Assembly: GCF_024055595.1 (NCBI RefSeq)
Contig: NZ_JAMXOF010000002.1
Coordinates: 434,001 to 498,000 of the forward strand
Origin: Mucilaginibacter aurantiaciroseus
GTDB lineage: Bacteria; Bacteroidota; Bacteroidia; Sphingobacteriales; Sphingobacteriaceae
DNA length: 64,000 bases
Reading direction: 5' to 3'
Shown here: piece after piece, positions 17,369 to 27,352 of the stretch
Numbering within the stretch: position 1 is the first letter of the stretch
How the letters are laid out: every line of letters begins with the position of its first letter
Made by a program: the position numbers and the translations under genes
Notes under the pieces: model-generated
Told to the model about the DNA's origin: nothing
The model's database searches: none
Seen by the model: the letters and a program-made list of their open reading frames with translations, nothing else

Positions 17369-17384
17369 ACGCAAACGATTGCGT
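17369..17384. promoter_or_regulatory. LacI-type operator 3
   Basis: ACGCAAACGATTGCGT, centre 21 bases after operator 2 and about 113 bases before the susC start. Loose half-sites (TTTGCG, TTTTGCG) follow at 17391-17406. Confidence 0.8.
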
Positions 17385-17496
17385 AAACGTGTTTGCGCTT
17401 TTGCGTTCTGCTGCACCCTTTCGTTAACAATAATTTTACATCACTTTTACAATAAGCAACAAACTAAAGATTACCTAATAAACTAAACCACAGAAT

Positions 17497-20400
17497 ATGA
17501 CCAGGAAAATTTTACTTATCTGTTCTTGCGCTATGATGTTTTGCCTGCAGGGTTTCTCGCAAACCCTACCGGTTACAGGGCATGTAGTAGCCGCGCTCGA
17601 CAAGCAGCCAATGGCAGGCGTAACCGTCTCGCTTAAAGGCACAACCAACGGCGCCATGACAAACGTTAACGGAGATTTCTCTTTAAACGTGCCGGCGGGC
17701 AAAGCAATATTAGTTGTACGCTTTGTAGGCTACCTGCCTAAAGAGATAGCAGTAACCGGTGGCCAAACCGGCATCCAGGTTCAACTAACCGAGGATGTGC
17801 AGCAACTTAACGATGTTATTGTAGTAGGTTACACCAGCAAAAAGCAAAACGAGCTAACAAGTGCGGTTACCGTGATATCTGCCAACAAACTTAAGGACGT
17901 TACCTCAAACGACATTGGTACCATGCTGCAAGGTAAAGTTGCAGGTTTAAACGTGGTAAACAGTTCAGGCGCGCCGGGCGCGGTGGCCGAAATCAGGCTG
18001 CGTGGTGTATCATCTGTTAATGCAAGCCAAAGCCCGCTTTTTGTGGTTGATGGTATTATTGGCGGTAACTACGACCCCAACGATGTTGAAAGCGTTACGG
18101 TATTGAAAGATGCAGGTGCTACCGCATTATACGGTTCGCAGGCAAACGCGGGTGTTATCATCATCACCACAAAAACTGCAAAACAAGGCGAAACCAGGTT
18201 TGAGGCTAAGCTTTCAACAGGTTTTAGGACTGCCGATTTTGGTAAACTGAACGTGATGAACAGCAACGAGCTTTACGATTACCAAAAGGAGTTTTACCGC
18301 GATTACATTGTAGGGGCAACTGATAACTCTTACAAGATCGACTTGGCGAAGTTCTACGCAGAGCGCCCTTTATCGCTACGCAACCAGGATTATAACTGGT
18401 CTAAACAATCTTTCAAAAAAGCACCGGTATATAACTTCTACCTATCTGCCAGTGGCAAAACAGAAAAGAATGATTATTACATAGGTGCATCATACTATAA
18501 AGAAAAAGGTACGTTCATTAACACCAATTTTGAGCGGGTTAACTTACGTGGTAACTCAACTTACCATTTCTCAAAAAAACTGGATGTAACCAATAACATC
18601 AACATAAGCGCGTCGCAAGGCAAAAGCTACGATTACATGGATGTGTATTACTCGTTCCTGAACATGCCTTGGGATAACCCGTACGATGCAGCAGGCAACC
18701 CAATTTATGTAGATGGTAACTCGGCATTTAAATGGTGGTCGAGGGATAAAATAAACCCTATTAACACCGTTCAAAATTCCGATCACTCTTATAAAGGGTT
18801 TAACCTTAACTACGATTTAAATATCAATTACCGCATCACCAACTGGTTAACTTTTGCAAGTACCAACAGGGTGGCAGCATCGTTTGATAAAAGCAGGAAT
18901 TTTGTATCGCCATTAGCGGCAGGTACTTTTCATGGTACAGGTTACCTGGATGAGTTAAACACCCTTAATTACGGCCTTATTAGTAACCAGTTATTTAAAT
19001 TCGATTTCAGGCTTGGCGATCATAACATCAGCGGTTTTGTTGGTGGCGCGTTCGAGAGTAGTAAAAACGAATATTCGGGCGGTTCAGGTAAAGGCTTACC
19101 AGAGGGGCTTAGCGTGCTTAACGTTGTATCAAACAACCAATTGGTTAATGGCGCTTATAACAAATACATTTTACAATCATTAATATCCCAGGTTAACTAC
19201 AGTTACAAAGACAGGTATTTTCTTTCGGGCTCGTACAGGTACGATGGTTCATCAAACTTTGCACCAAGCAAGCATTATGGTGGTTTCCCATCTGTATCGG
19301 CAGCATGGTTAGCCAGCAGCGAGGAGTTTCTGAAGGAAAACAGTGTTATCAATAACTTAAAGCTGCGTGGTAGCTTCGGTATTACCGGTACACAAGATAT
19401 TGGCGCATCACGTTTCCTTGGTCTGTTCTCGTTAACTACCCAATACAACGGGTTGGTAGGTGCAATACCTTACCAAATAGAAAGCCCTAACCTTACATGG
19501 GAGAGCAAACAACAGATAAATGCCGGTATCGACATCGGTTTATTTAAACGTGTAAACGTAACAATAGATGTTTACCGTAACGATACTAAAGATCTGTTGC
19601 TACAGGTATCGCAACCGCTTTCGGTTGGTTTCGAAACTAAATGGGAAAACGCCGGTAAGGTTATCAATAAAGGTATCGAATTGGGCATCAACTCAACCAA
19701 CGTAAAAACCAAAAACTTTGAGTGGACAACCGATTTTACCATCAACTATAATAAAAACACGCTGGAAAGCTTTCCGTCAGATATCGTAAAAACCAGCCCA
19801 AGCACTACCAATGTATCGCAGATCTATCGCAACGGAGGTAACCTGTTTGAGTTTTATATGAAAAAATGGACAGGTGTTGACGCGCAAACAGGCGCACCTA
19901 CCTGGGAGAAGATCATCTATAACACCGATGGCAAGGCCGTTGCCAAAGAACGCACCTTTAACTATGCAGAAGCCACCAACCAGGAAGTTGGTTCGGCGTT
20001 GCCTAAATTCCAGGGTGGTTTTAACAACAGCTTTAGGTACCAAAACTTTAACTTGCGTGTAAGCACATATTTTAGCGTAGGTAATAAAGTGTTTAGCAAT
20101 AACTTAAGGTATATGATGAACGATGGCCACGAACCATATTACAACCAGATAAAATTACCTGATGGTGCTAAAGTTTGGACAGGCCCGGGCGATACCCAAG
20201 CCACCGAGCCAAGCCCGCAAAACAATGCTAACTCTACAGAAACATCAACCCGTTACTTAAAAGATGGCAGCTACTTTACCATCAGGAACATTGCTTTCAG
20301 CTACACCCTGCCAAATGCATGGGCTAACAAAATAGCGATGAAGGGCGTAAGCGTTGGTGTAACTGCCGATAACGTAGCCACGTTCTCTAAATTCTTAGGT

Positions 20401-20511
20401 CAGGACCCGCAAACTACCATTACACCGGGCAGTTTTGCAATGCCGGGTATATCCGACTTTAAGTACCCAAACAACCGCCAATATTTATTAACTGTTAATT
20501 TCAACTTTTAA
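17497..20511 (+). CDS. SusC-like TonB-dependent outer-membrane transporter
   Basis: A 1004-aa SusC/RagA-type transporter. Signal peptide at 1-21, then a carboxypeptidase-like regulatory domain (about 24-110: VTGHVVAALDKQPMAGVTVS), TonB-box region DVIVVGY, plug domain (about 115-230: VAEIRLRGVSSVN, PLFVVDGIIGG, VTVLKDAGATALYGS) and a long beta-barrel ending in YLLTVNFNF with the terminal aromatic residue for BAM recognition. It imports oligosaccharides bound by the partner SusD lipoprotein encoded 29 bases downstream. First gene of the PUL operon, about 113 bases after the third LacI operator. Confidence 0.96.
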   Translation: MTRKILLICSCAMMFCLQGFSQTLPVTGHVVAALDKQPMAGVTVSLKGTTNGAMTNVNGDFSLNVPAGKAILVVRFVGYLPKEIAVTGGQTGIQVQLTEDVQQLNDVIVVGYTSKKQNELTSAVTVISANKLKDVTSNDIGTMLQGKVAGLNVVNSSGAPGAVAEIRLRGVSSVNASQSPLFVVDGIIGGNYDPNDVESVTVLKDAGATALYGSQANAGVIIITTKTAKQGETRFEAKLSTGFRTADFGKLNVMNSNELYDYQKEFYRDYIVGATDNSYKIDLAKFYAERPLSLRNQDYNWSKQSFKKAPVYNFYLSASGKTEKNDYYIGASYYKEKGTFINTNFERVNLRGNSTYHFSKKLDVTNNINISASQGKSYDYMDVYYSFLNMPWDNPYDAAGNPIYVDGNSAFKWWSRDKINPINTVQNSDHSYKGFNLNYDLNINYRITNWLTFASTNRVAASFDKSRNFVSPLAAGTFHGTGYLDELNTLNYGLISNQLFKFDFRLGDHNISGFVGGAFESSKNEYSGGSGKGLPEGLSVLNVVSNNQLVNGAYNKYILQSLISQVNYSYKDRYFLSGSYRYDGSSNFAPSKHYGGFPSVSAAWLASSEEFLKENSVINNLKLRGSFGITGTQDIGASRFLGLFSLTTQYNGLVGAIPYQIESPNLTWESKQQINAGIDIGLFKRVNVTIDVYRNDTKDLLLQVSQPLSVGFETKWENAGKVINKGIELGINSTNVKTKNFEWTTDFTINYNKNTLESFPSDIVKTSPSTTNVSQIYRNGGNLFEFYMKKWTGVDAQTGAPTWEKIIYNTDGKAVAKERTFNYAEATNQEVGSALPKFQGGFNNSFRYQNFNLRVSTYFSVGNKVFSNNLRYMMNDGHEPYYNQIKLPDGAKVWTGPGDTQATEPSPQNNANSTETSTRYLKDGSYFTIRNIAFSYTLPNAWANKIAMKGVSVGVTADNVATFSKFLGQDPQTTITPGSFAMPGISDFKYPNNRQYLLTVNFNF

Positions 20512-20540
20512 GCAGGCTGCAGCCTATTAAAATTAAGTAT

Positions 20541-22058
20541 ATGAAAAAGAAAATATTCACCTTCATTACCCTTATGGTTGTTGCAGCAAGCAGCTGTAAA
20601 AACCTTGATGTAAACCCAAGCGATGCCATTAGCACGGGTACAATTGTTACCACAACCAATGGTTTAACCAATGCACTTAACGGGGCATACGCGTTATTGA
20701 AAGACCATATTGAGTTTGGCGGATCGATAGATCAGAACAATATGTACCTGCGCCAGTTTTATCACCTGAGCGATTTTGCCAGTGATGATATTGTTTGCGG
20801 CCAGGTAACAACCGACCCATTGTACTATAGCTTTAGCTTAAACCATTCGCCGGCACAGGGTAATACACGTTATTACTGGTATATCTCATATAAAATAATA
20901 ACCGGCGCAAACACCGTTATTGCCGCGGTAGAAAAATCGGGCAAAACTGATGCTACAACCAACCAGCTACTGGGCGAGTGTTACTTTTTACGTGCATTTT
21001 GCCACTTTAACCTGGTAAGGACCTTCGGTAAGGCATACACTACCGATCCAAATTCGCCGGGCGTCATCCTGCGTACTAACCTTACAGACGATTCTAAAAA
21101 AGCACGTTCAACCGTTAAGGAAGTTTATGATTCGGTACTTGCCGATGCTGAGAAAGCCGCGGCTTTGATGACCCAGCCAAGAGGTGTACAATACGCTTCA
21201 CAGGCAGCCGCAAATGCTTTGTTGGCACGTGTAAGCCTTTACAAAGAAGATAATGCTAAAGCTGTTGAATATGCAAATAAGGTAATAAACGCGGGTAAGT
21301 ACACATTAGCTACCAAAGCAACCTATCCAGCCATGTTTGCCAACTCGCAAACAGCAAGTGAAACCATTTGGTGCGTGGCGTTTACCCCGGTGGATGATTA
21401 CGGGAAATTTGGTTCTGTCGCCTCCATGATCTACTCAGACGGTAACTCTGGCTGGGGCGAAGAATATGCTTCATCATCATTACGCGGTTTAATGTCGGCC
21501 CATCCAGAGGATGTTCGCTGGTCGTACATTGTTCCATCTAAAGATGCCGGTGGCAACGTTCAAAAAAGAAATGGGATAGAAGTTTATTACATCAGCAAAT
21601 TTTCGTTCCAGGGCGGTTTGCCAAACTTAAGTTCGCCAATAATGTTCAGGCTGGCAGAAATGTACCTGATCCGTGCGGAAGCAGAAGCTAAAACCGGCGC
21701 CACCACAGCGGCGCTTGATGACGTAGACGAGATTCGCAAGAACCGCGGTTTAGAAGGCTCGCTTTACAACAAGGTTTTACCTGCGGGTAAATCTGCCTTA
21801 GATGTAGTGTTGGATGAAAAACGCATAGAGATGGCATTTGAAGGCCACCGCTCTTATGATGTTTTCCGCAACAAACGTACACTGAATAAGGCTTACTGGG
21901 GCTATCACATTGCAGGTTTAAAAGAAAGCGATGTAGACCTTTCAAAAACACCTGCAGGCTATTTAAACTTAACTGTGCCATATACCAGCCCGCGTACTAT
22001 TTACTACATCCCTGTTGATGAAACGCTGAGCAACCCGTTAGCAACCCAAAACCCATAA
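20541..22058 (+). CDS. SusD-like glycan-binding lipoprotein
   Basis: A 505-aa SusD/RagB outer-membrane lipoprotein. The lipoprotein signal ends in VVAASSC. The TPR-like N-terminal SusD region includes LGECYFLRAFCHFNLVRTFG, and the C-terminal RagB/SusD domain shows MFRLAEMYLIRAEAEAKTG, VLDEKRIEMAFEGHRSYDVF and a conserved end. It forms the lid of the SusC transporter. Its pairing with the immediately upstream susC and the LacI operators marks the locus as a PUL. Confidence 0.96.
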   Translation: MKKKIFTFITLMVVAASSCKNLDVNPSDAISTGTIVTTTNGLTNALNGAYALLKDHIEFGGSIDQNNMYLRQFYHLSDFASDDIVCGQVTTDPLYYSFSLNHSPAQGNTRYYWYISYKIITGANTVIAAVEKSGKTDATTNQLLGECYFLRAFCHFNLVRTFGKAYTTDPNSPGVILRTNLTDDSKKARSTVKEVYDSVLADAEKAAALMTQPRGVQYASQAAANALLARVSLYKEDNAKAVEYANKVINAGKYTLATKATYPAMFANSQTASETIWCVAFTPVDDYGKFGSVASMIYSDGNSGWGEEYASSSLRGLMSAHPEDVRWSYIVPSKDAGGNVQKRNGIEVYYISKFSFQGGLPNLSSPIMFRLAEMYLIRAEAEAKTGATTAALDDVDEIRKNRGLEGSLYNKVLPAGKSALDVVLDEKRIEMAFEGHRSYDVFRNKRTLNKAYWGYHIAGLKESDVDLSKTPAGYLNLTVPYTSPRTIYYIPVDETLSNPLATQNP

Positions 22059-22090
22059 TTTAATTATCACATCGTAACATATAAATTGAT

Positions 22091-22957
22091 ATGAAAAATT
22101 TTAAAGCTTACATGTTCATGCTGTCGGTAGCCGTGGCAAGTTCGGTATTCAGCTCATGTAAAAAAGATAATTACACCCCTAAAACAGATCTGCTTTACGA
22201 GATAGATGTTGACGGCGCAACCGCAACCTTTACCGTAAAAACAGAAGGTGTAACAGATTACAAATGGGATTTTGGCGATGGTAAAACCTCTACCGAAGCT
22301 AAACCAACCCATGTTTACCCAGGCAAAGGCAAATATGTGCCAACGCTAACAGCATCTGTAAACGGTAAAAGTGCCGAGGCATCAACCGTGTTGCGTATAG
22401 CCAAAACAACCCCGGTTAAAATAAACGATAACTCGCTTGCCGATTGGGATGCCGTTACTAAAGATGTGATAACCTTAGGCCCCAATAAAGGTGTGTTTAA
22501 TAAGGTTAAGTTTGATTACGATGGTAACTATATTTATGCTTACATAGAAATGGCCAGGAAAAAAGCTGACGCGGACATCTTCGATTTTTATATCGACTCT
22601 GACAACAACCCTGCAACAGGCTTGCTTACCGGTACATACCCCGATGGTGGCTATGATGTTTTATTGGAAGGCCAGTTGCTTACCAACGGGATAGATATAT
22701 TTTATCACAATAGCACCAACCAAAATGCATTCTCTTTCGAGCAGCAATCAATTGCTGATGCTATTACGGTTGGCACCATACAGGAAGCTAATGGTATAAC
22801 CAAGTTTGAGATGCGTATTGCACGTGGCAAGCTAAAGGGCCTTACAGGTACGGGTGCACGTTTGGCAATACAGATAACTAAAAATGATTACTCGGTATTA
22901 TACGGTAGCGCGCCTGATACGGGCACATCAAGCTACTTCTTAGACATGAGCGAATAA
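22091..22957 (+). CDS. PKD-domain surface lipoprotein (SusE/F-position)
   Basis: A 288-aa lipoprotein: signal with VFSSC, then a PKD domain (about 45-105) with the hallmark YKWDFGDGKTSTEAKPTHVY. The C-terminal part (about 115-285) has DSLADWDAV-like entry (NDNSLADWDA), FDFYIDSDNNPATG and FEMRIARGKL, the style of CBM9-like or SusE/F-type sugar-binding beta-sandwiches. Its place after susCD and its lipid anchor suggest a surface glycan-binding protein. No catalytic motif is seen. Confidence 0.8.
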   Translation: MKNFKAYMFMLSVAVASSVFSSCKKDNYTPKTDLLYEIDVDGATATFTVKTEGVTDYKWDFGDGKTSTEAKPTHVYPGKGKYVPTLTASVNGKSAEASTVLRIAKTTPVKINDNSLADWDAVTKDVITLGPNKGVFNKVKFDYDGNYIYAYIEMARKKADADIFDFYIDSDNNPATGLLTGTYPDGGYDVLLEGQLLTNGIDIFYHNSTNQNAFSFEQQSIADAITVGTIQEANGITKFEMRIARGKLKGLTGTGARLAIQITKNDYSVLYGSAPDTGTSSYFLDMSE

Positions 22958-23011
22958 TGTTTTAATTGGTTAGTTGAGGCTGTAAACAAAAATATATATC
23001 AAAGCGCTTTT

Positions 23012-24136
23012 ATGGTGAATAATTTGAATGCTGATCAATTGGCTAACGGGCGCTTAGTATCCTTAGATGTGATGCGCGGTATGATCATGTTACTGCTTTG
23101 CGGCGAAAGCTGCATGCTTTACGAAGCAATAAAGCACATTGATCCGGCGCAGCCCATGGGCGGGTTAATCATCCAGTTCTTTCACCATCCGTGGCACGGG
23201 CTGCGTTTTTGGGATTTAGTGCAGCCTGCGTTTATGTTTATGGCGGGCGCTGCGATGTATATTTCTTACAGCCGTAAACTGGCAAAAGGCGAAAGCTGGG
23301 GGCACAACTTAAAACATGTGCTTGTACGCAGCCTAAAGCTTTTTATATGCGGTGTTGCCCTGCATTGTTTTTATGCAGGCAAACCCGTTTGGGAACTTTG
23401 GAACGTGCTTACCCAATTATCATTCACTACCATCGTAGCTTATTTGATAATTGACAGGCCGTACACCTGGCAGTTTGTGTTCACCATCGGCCTGCTTATC
23501 CTAACAGAGGTTTTATACCGCACCATACTGATACCAGGTTTTGACCAGCCGTTTGTGGAAGGCAAAAACTTTGGGACATATGTGGATACCCTGCTCATGG
23601 GCAAAATAAACAGCGACGGATGGGTAACCATTAATTGCATCCCAACGGCGGCGCATACCATTTGGGGCGCACTGGCAGGCAAGTTGCTTATCTCCAACAA
23701 AACCATCACCTACAAAATAAAGGCATTGGTAATTGCAGGATTAATAGCGCTGGCTACAGGCTTTGGGTTGGATTGGAGTGGCGTTACACCTATCATCAAA
23801 CGCATCAGCACAAGTTCGTTCGCTTTTGCATCGGTAGGGTGGGTTTTGCTGATACTGGCCGCGATTTACTGGCTGGTTGATGTTAAACGTAATACCAGAT
23901 ACGCCTGGATCTTTACCGTGGTGGGCATGAATGCCATATTCATTTACCTGTTCTTCGAAACCGTGGGCGTACAATGGGTAAATGCCAAGGTAGCTGTTTT
24001 TACAGGCAATATGCTGCACCTGTTTTTGAACGTGCCGCTAAGTATCGCGGCAGTAACATCAGCCATGGCCGCGTTGGTTTTAGAATGGGGCTTATGCTAC
24101 TGGCTTTATAAACAAAAGATCTTTTTTAAACTATAA
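23012..24136 (+). CDS. DUF5009 membrane N-acetyltransferase (HGSNAT/NagX-like)
   Basis: A 374-aa integral membrane protein with about ten helices. RLVSLDVMRGMIMLLL and HPWHGLRFWDLVQPAFMFM match the heparan-alpha-glucosaminide N-acetyltransferase-like family, in which a His near this site takes acetyl from cytosolic acetyl-CoA and passes it to an amino sugar on the outer face. In this PUL it would acetylate free amino groups of hexosamines in the periplasm, preparing them for N-acetyl-specific hydrolases such as GH109. Acceptor specificity is inferred from context only. Confidence 0.85.
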   Translation: MVNNLNADQLANGRLVSLDVMRGMIMLLLCGESCMLYEAIKHIDPAQPMGGLIIQFFHHPWHGLRFWDLVQPAFMFMAGAAMYISYSRKLAKGESWGHNLKHVLVRSLKLFICGVALHCFYAGKPVWELWNVLTQLSFTTIVAYLIIDRPYTWQFVFTIGLLILTEVLYRTILIPGFDQPFVEGKNFGTYVDTLLMGKINSDGWVTINCIPTAAHTIWGALAGKLLISNKTITYKIKALVIAGLIALATGFGLDWSGVTPIIKRISTSSFAFASVGWVLLILAAIYWLVDVKRNTRYAWIFTVVGMNAIFIYLFFETVGVQWVNAKVAVFTGNMLHLFLNVPLSIAAVTSAMAALVLEWGLCYWLYKQKIFFKL

Positions 24137-24159
24137 AACTACTCTTAAACTAAGATATC

Positions 24160-25707
24160 ATGATCAAAAAATTTACAGGCTATGCCCTGGGCACGTGTTT
24201 AGCAGCAGTACTGCTTTCGTCATCGTGTAAAGATAAAGACGCCAACCTCGTGCAAATTGAAAAGGTAAACGTTACCTATACCGAAAGCGCCGAAGATTTC
24301 CCTAACCCCGAGCGTGGTTTTTACCGCTACTCTGAGGTACACTCCAGCAACTACACGGTATTAACTGCCGATGAGTTAAAAAGCTACCGTTCGCCGCAGT
24401 CTATCCAGTCGGCTAACTACCAGGTATCAAGCACGCTGGTGTTCAGGTATTATATTTTAGATGATGTGGTTAATACCGCCATTACTGCCAATTTCATCAC
24501 CAATATTAAAAAGGATTTTGAGGCCGCACGTAGCGCAGGTGTTAAACTGATACCCCGCTTTGTTTACACCGCGACAGCAAAGCCGGGTAACTGCCCTGAG
24601 GGTTTTATTTGCCCGCTATACGGCGATGCTCCAAAGGCGATCATCTTAAACCACATCGCGCAGTTAAAACCAGTATTGCATGATAATGCCGATGTTATTG
24701 CCTGTGTGCAATTAGGCTTTATAGGTACATGGGGCGAGCAGTACTACAGCGACTTCTTCGGTGATGCTTCACCAAACGCGGCACAAGGCAAATTGCTTGA
24801 CCAAAACTGGAAAGATAGGATAGAAGTGATCAAAGCCATGCTTGACGCAGTACCTGCCGACAGGATGATCCAGCTGCGTTACCCGCAATTAAAGCAACGT
24901 TATATCTACGGTGTTAATGCGCCGTTAACCTCTGCACCATTGACAGAAAGCAGTGCCTTTACCGCAACTGATATTGCGCGCTTAGGTTACCATAACGATT
25001 GCTTTATGGCCAGCGCAGATGACTTTGGTACCTATACCGATTATGGTAATAGCTCGAGCCCCCGCGAATCTGGTGGCGCAGCTTTAAATACGCTGAAAGA
25101 CTACTTTAAAGCCGATAGCAAATTTGTAGTTGTAGGTGGTGAAACCTGTTCTGATGGTTACAGCCCAACTAATGACTGCGAACCTGCAGGTAAGATCCAG
25201 GCGGAGTTTGCAGCATTGCACTACAGTTTCATCAATGCACATTACAATACCGATGTTAATAACGACTGGCAGGATGGCGGTTGTATGGATAACATTAAAC
25301 GCAACCTGGGTTACCGTCTTGTATTGCAAAGCGCCGTATTGCCCGATAACGTTGTTAAAGGTACCGATCTTAATATGGTGTTGAACGTCAAAAACGCGGG
25401 CTATGCATCGCCATACAATAAACGTACGGTAAAACTGTTACTGCGCAACACCAAAACCAACGAAGTAAAATCATTCGACCTGGCTACTGATGTTAGGAGG
25501 TGGTACAGTGGTGTTAACAAGATCACAGAAACGGTTAAGATCCCTTCAGATTTCCCTGCCGGCGATTACGAAATGTTGTTGAACCTGCCGGATGCTTATG
25601 CAAGCATCGCTACCAAGCCAGAGTTTAGCATCCGCTTAGCCAACAACGGCACATGGGATGCTGCAACAGGTTACAACAAGTTAAACCACACTATAAAAGT
25701 TAACTAA
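24160..25707 (+). CDS. DUF4874/DUF4832 lipoprotein, putative glycoside-active TIM barrel
   Basis: A 515-aa lipoprotein (LLSSSC lipobox). The first part (about 40-215) is DUF4874 with the signature FPNPERGFYRYSE and FRYYILDD; the second (about 225-500) is DUF4832, with VGGETCSDGYSPTNDCEP and a terminal beta-sandwich NAGYASPYNKRTVKLLL. These paired domains occur in PULs and look like a TIM-barrel hydrolase with an Ig-like tail, but I know of no biochemical assignment. Candidate acidic residues are in QLGFIGTWGEQY. In this locus it is a good candidate for the endo-acting enzyme. Confidence 0.8.
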   Translation: MIKKFTGYALGTCLAAVLLSSSCKDKDANLVQIEKVNVTYTESAEDFPNPERGFYRYSEVHSSNYTVLTADELKSYRSPQSIQSANYQVSSTLVFRYYILDDVVNTAITANFITNIKKDFEAARSAGVKLIPRFVYTATAKPGNCPEGFICPLYGDAPKAIILNHIAQLKPVLHDNADVIACVQLGFIGTWGEQYYSDFFGDASPNAAQGKLLDQNWKDRIEVIKAMLDAVPADRMIQLRYPQLKQRYIYGVNAPLTSAPLTESSAFTATDIARLGYHNDCFMASADDFGTYTDYGNSSSPRESGGAALNTLKDYFKADSKFVVVGGETCSDGYSPTNDCEPAGKIQAEFAALHYSFINAHYNTDVNNDWQDGGCMDNIKRNLGYRLVLQSAVLPDNVVKGTDLNMVLNVKNAGYASPYNKRTVKLLLRNTKTNEVKSFDLATDVRRWYSGVNKITETVKIPSDFPAGDYEMLLNLPDAYASIATKPEFSIRLANNGTWDAATGYNKLNHTIKVN

Positions 25708-25723
25708 ATATACCCCCTGCTAA

Positions 25724-27328
25724 ATGATAAAGGCCTTTAAAATATGTTTGTTTGCCGTGATGCTATGCATTACAGGTGCCGGGCTGTACGCGCAAACAAG
25801 CATAACTATTAAAGATGGAGAAAAATGGTTCGGCGGCGCTTCTAACGAGGCGCACCTGGCACCTTTTAAAGATGGTTACAGCTACGATATGTATGCCGAT
25901 ACCAAAGGCAACCAGGCGGCGCCGCTATTGCTATCTACCAAAGGCCGGTTCATTTGGAGCGAGGAGCCTTTTAAGTTTACGGTAACGAACAATAAATTGG
26001 TTATCAGCAATACAAAAGTTGCGGTAACTATCGATTCGGCAGGTAAGAATTTACGCGAGGCATTTAGCAACGCGTCAAAACGTTTCTTCCCCGCTAAAGG
26101 TAAACTGCCGGATACCTTGTTGTTCAGCAAGCCGCAGTACAATACCTGGATAGAACTGGTTTACAACCAAAATCAAAAGGATATTTTAAAATACGCGCAC
26201 TCGATAATCGACAATGGTTTCCCTCCGGGTGTGATCATGATAGATGACAACTGGGCCGATTACTACGGCAGGTTTGATTTCCGGTCGGACAGGTTTATCA
26301 ACGCCCCGGCTATGATTGATACCCTACACAGCATGGGTTTTAAAGTGATGCTTTGGGTAAGCCCCTTTGTATCGCCCGATACCGAAGTTGCGAGGGAATT
26401 GCTTGCTAAAAAGCTGTTGCTGATGGCTAATAAAGTAAAAACCGGTAACCCGGAAAAAGATGCCGGTGAGCCTGCCATAATCACATGGTGGAACGGTTAC
26501 AGTGCCGTGCTTGATTTTACCAACCCCGATGCTATAAAATGGTTTAAGGGCCGCTTAGATCATATGGTGGATACTTACCACCTGGATGGTTTTAAGTTTG
26601 ATGCCGGAGACGCTGATTTCTATCCGGCAAACGCGGTATCATTTAAACCGGCAACACCAAATGAGCATAGCAGGTTATGGGGCGAATTAGGCCTGTACTA
26701 CCCGCTAAACGAATACCGCGCCATGTGGAAAATGGGTGGCGAGCCATTAGTACAACGCCTGCGCGATAAAAAACACAACTGGGAAGATCTGCAAAAACTG
26801 ATCCCGAATCTAACCACTGCGGGCCTGTTAGGCTACCAATTCACCTGCCCCGATATGATTGGGGGCGGCGAATATGGCTCATTCATTGGCAGGGATAAAC
26901 TTGATGAGCAACTGGTAGTACGTTCGGCGCAATGCTCGGCATTAATGCCAATGATGCAGTTTTCGGTAGCGCCATGGAGGGTGTTATCAAAACAAAACCT
27001 TGCAGCGGTAAAAAAGGCTGTGGATGTTAGGGCTAAATACACGCCATACATTATGCAACTGGTGAAGCAAGCCGCCAAAACCGGCGAGCCTATTACCCGC
27101 AGTATGGAGTACGAGTTCCCTAACCAGGGCCTGGCTGAAGTAAGCGGCCAGTTTATGCTGGGGAATAAATACCTGGTGGCGCCCATGGTAGCCAACGGCA
27201 ATACAAAAACAATATACCTGCCAAAAGGAAAATGGAAAAGTGATTTGGGCAAAACCGTTAAAGGCCCCGCGAAGATAGAGATGGATGTAGCGGCCGACAG
27301 GCTGCCGGTGTTTGAGTTAATTAAATAG
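25724..27328 (+). CDS. GH31 family alpha-glycosidase
   Basis: A 534-aa secreted enzyme with signal peptide (ends GAGLYAQ). The (beta/alpha)8 barrel has PPGVIMIDDNW, VMLWVSPFVSPD, and the nucleophile region LDGFKFDAGDADF; the probable acid/base Asp is in CPDMIGGGEYGSF. FTNPDAIKWFKGRLDHM and the YGRFDFRSDRF region resemble MYORG-type GH31 alpha-galactosidases more than classical alpha-glucosidases. GH31 includes alpha-galactosidases and alpha-N-acetylgalactosaminidases, both of which would fit this PUL. Exact specificity uncertain. Confidence 0.88.
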   Translation: MIKAFKICLFAVMLCITGAGLYAQTSITIKDGEKWFGGASNEAHLAPFKDGYSYDMYADTKGNQAAPLLLSTKGRFIWSEEPFKFTVTNNKLVISNTKVAVTIDSAGKNLREAFSNASKRFFPAKGKLPDTLLFSKPQYNTWIELVYNQNQKDILKYAHSIIDNGFPPGVIMIDDNWADYYGRFDFRSDRFINAPAMIDTLHSMGFKVMLWVSPFVSPDTEVARELLAKKLLLMANKVKTGNPEKDAGEPAIITWWNGYSAVLDFTNPDAIKWFKGRLDHMVDTYHLDGFKFDAGDADFYPANAVSFKPATPNEHSRLWGELGLYYPLNEYRAMWKMGGEPLVQRLRDKKHNWEDLQKLIPNLTTAGLLGYQFTCPDMIGGGEYGSFIGRDKLDEQLVVRSAQCSALMPMMQFSVAPWRVLSKQNLAAVKKAVDVRAKYTPYIMQLVKQAAKTGEPITRSMEYEFPNQGLAEVSGQFMLGNKYLVAPMVANGNTKTIYLPKGKWKSDLGKTVKGPAKIEMDVAADRLPVFELIK

Positions 27329-27352
27329 AAACAAACTTTAAAACATATCACT

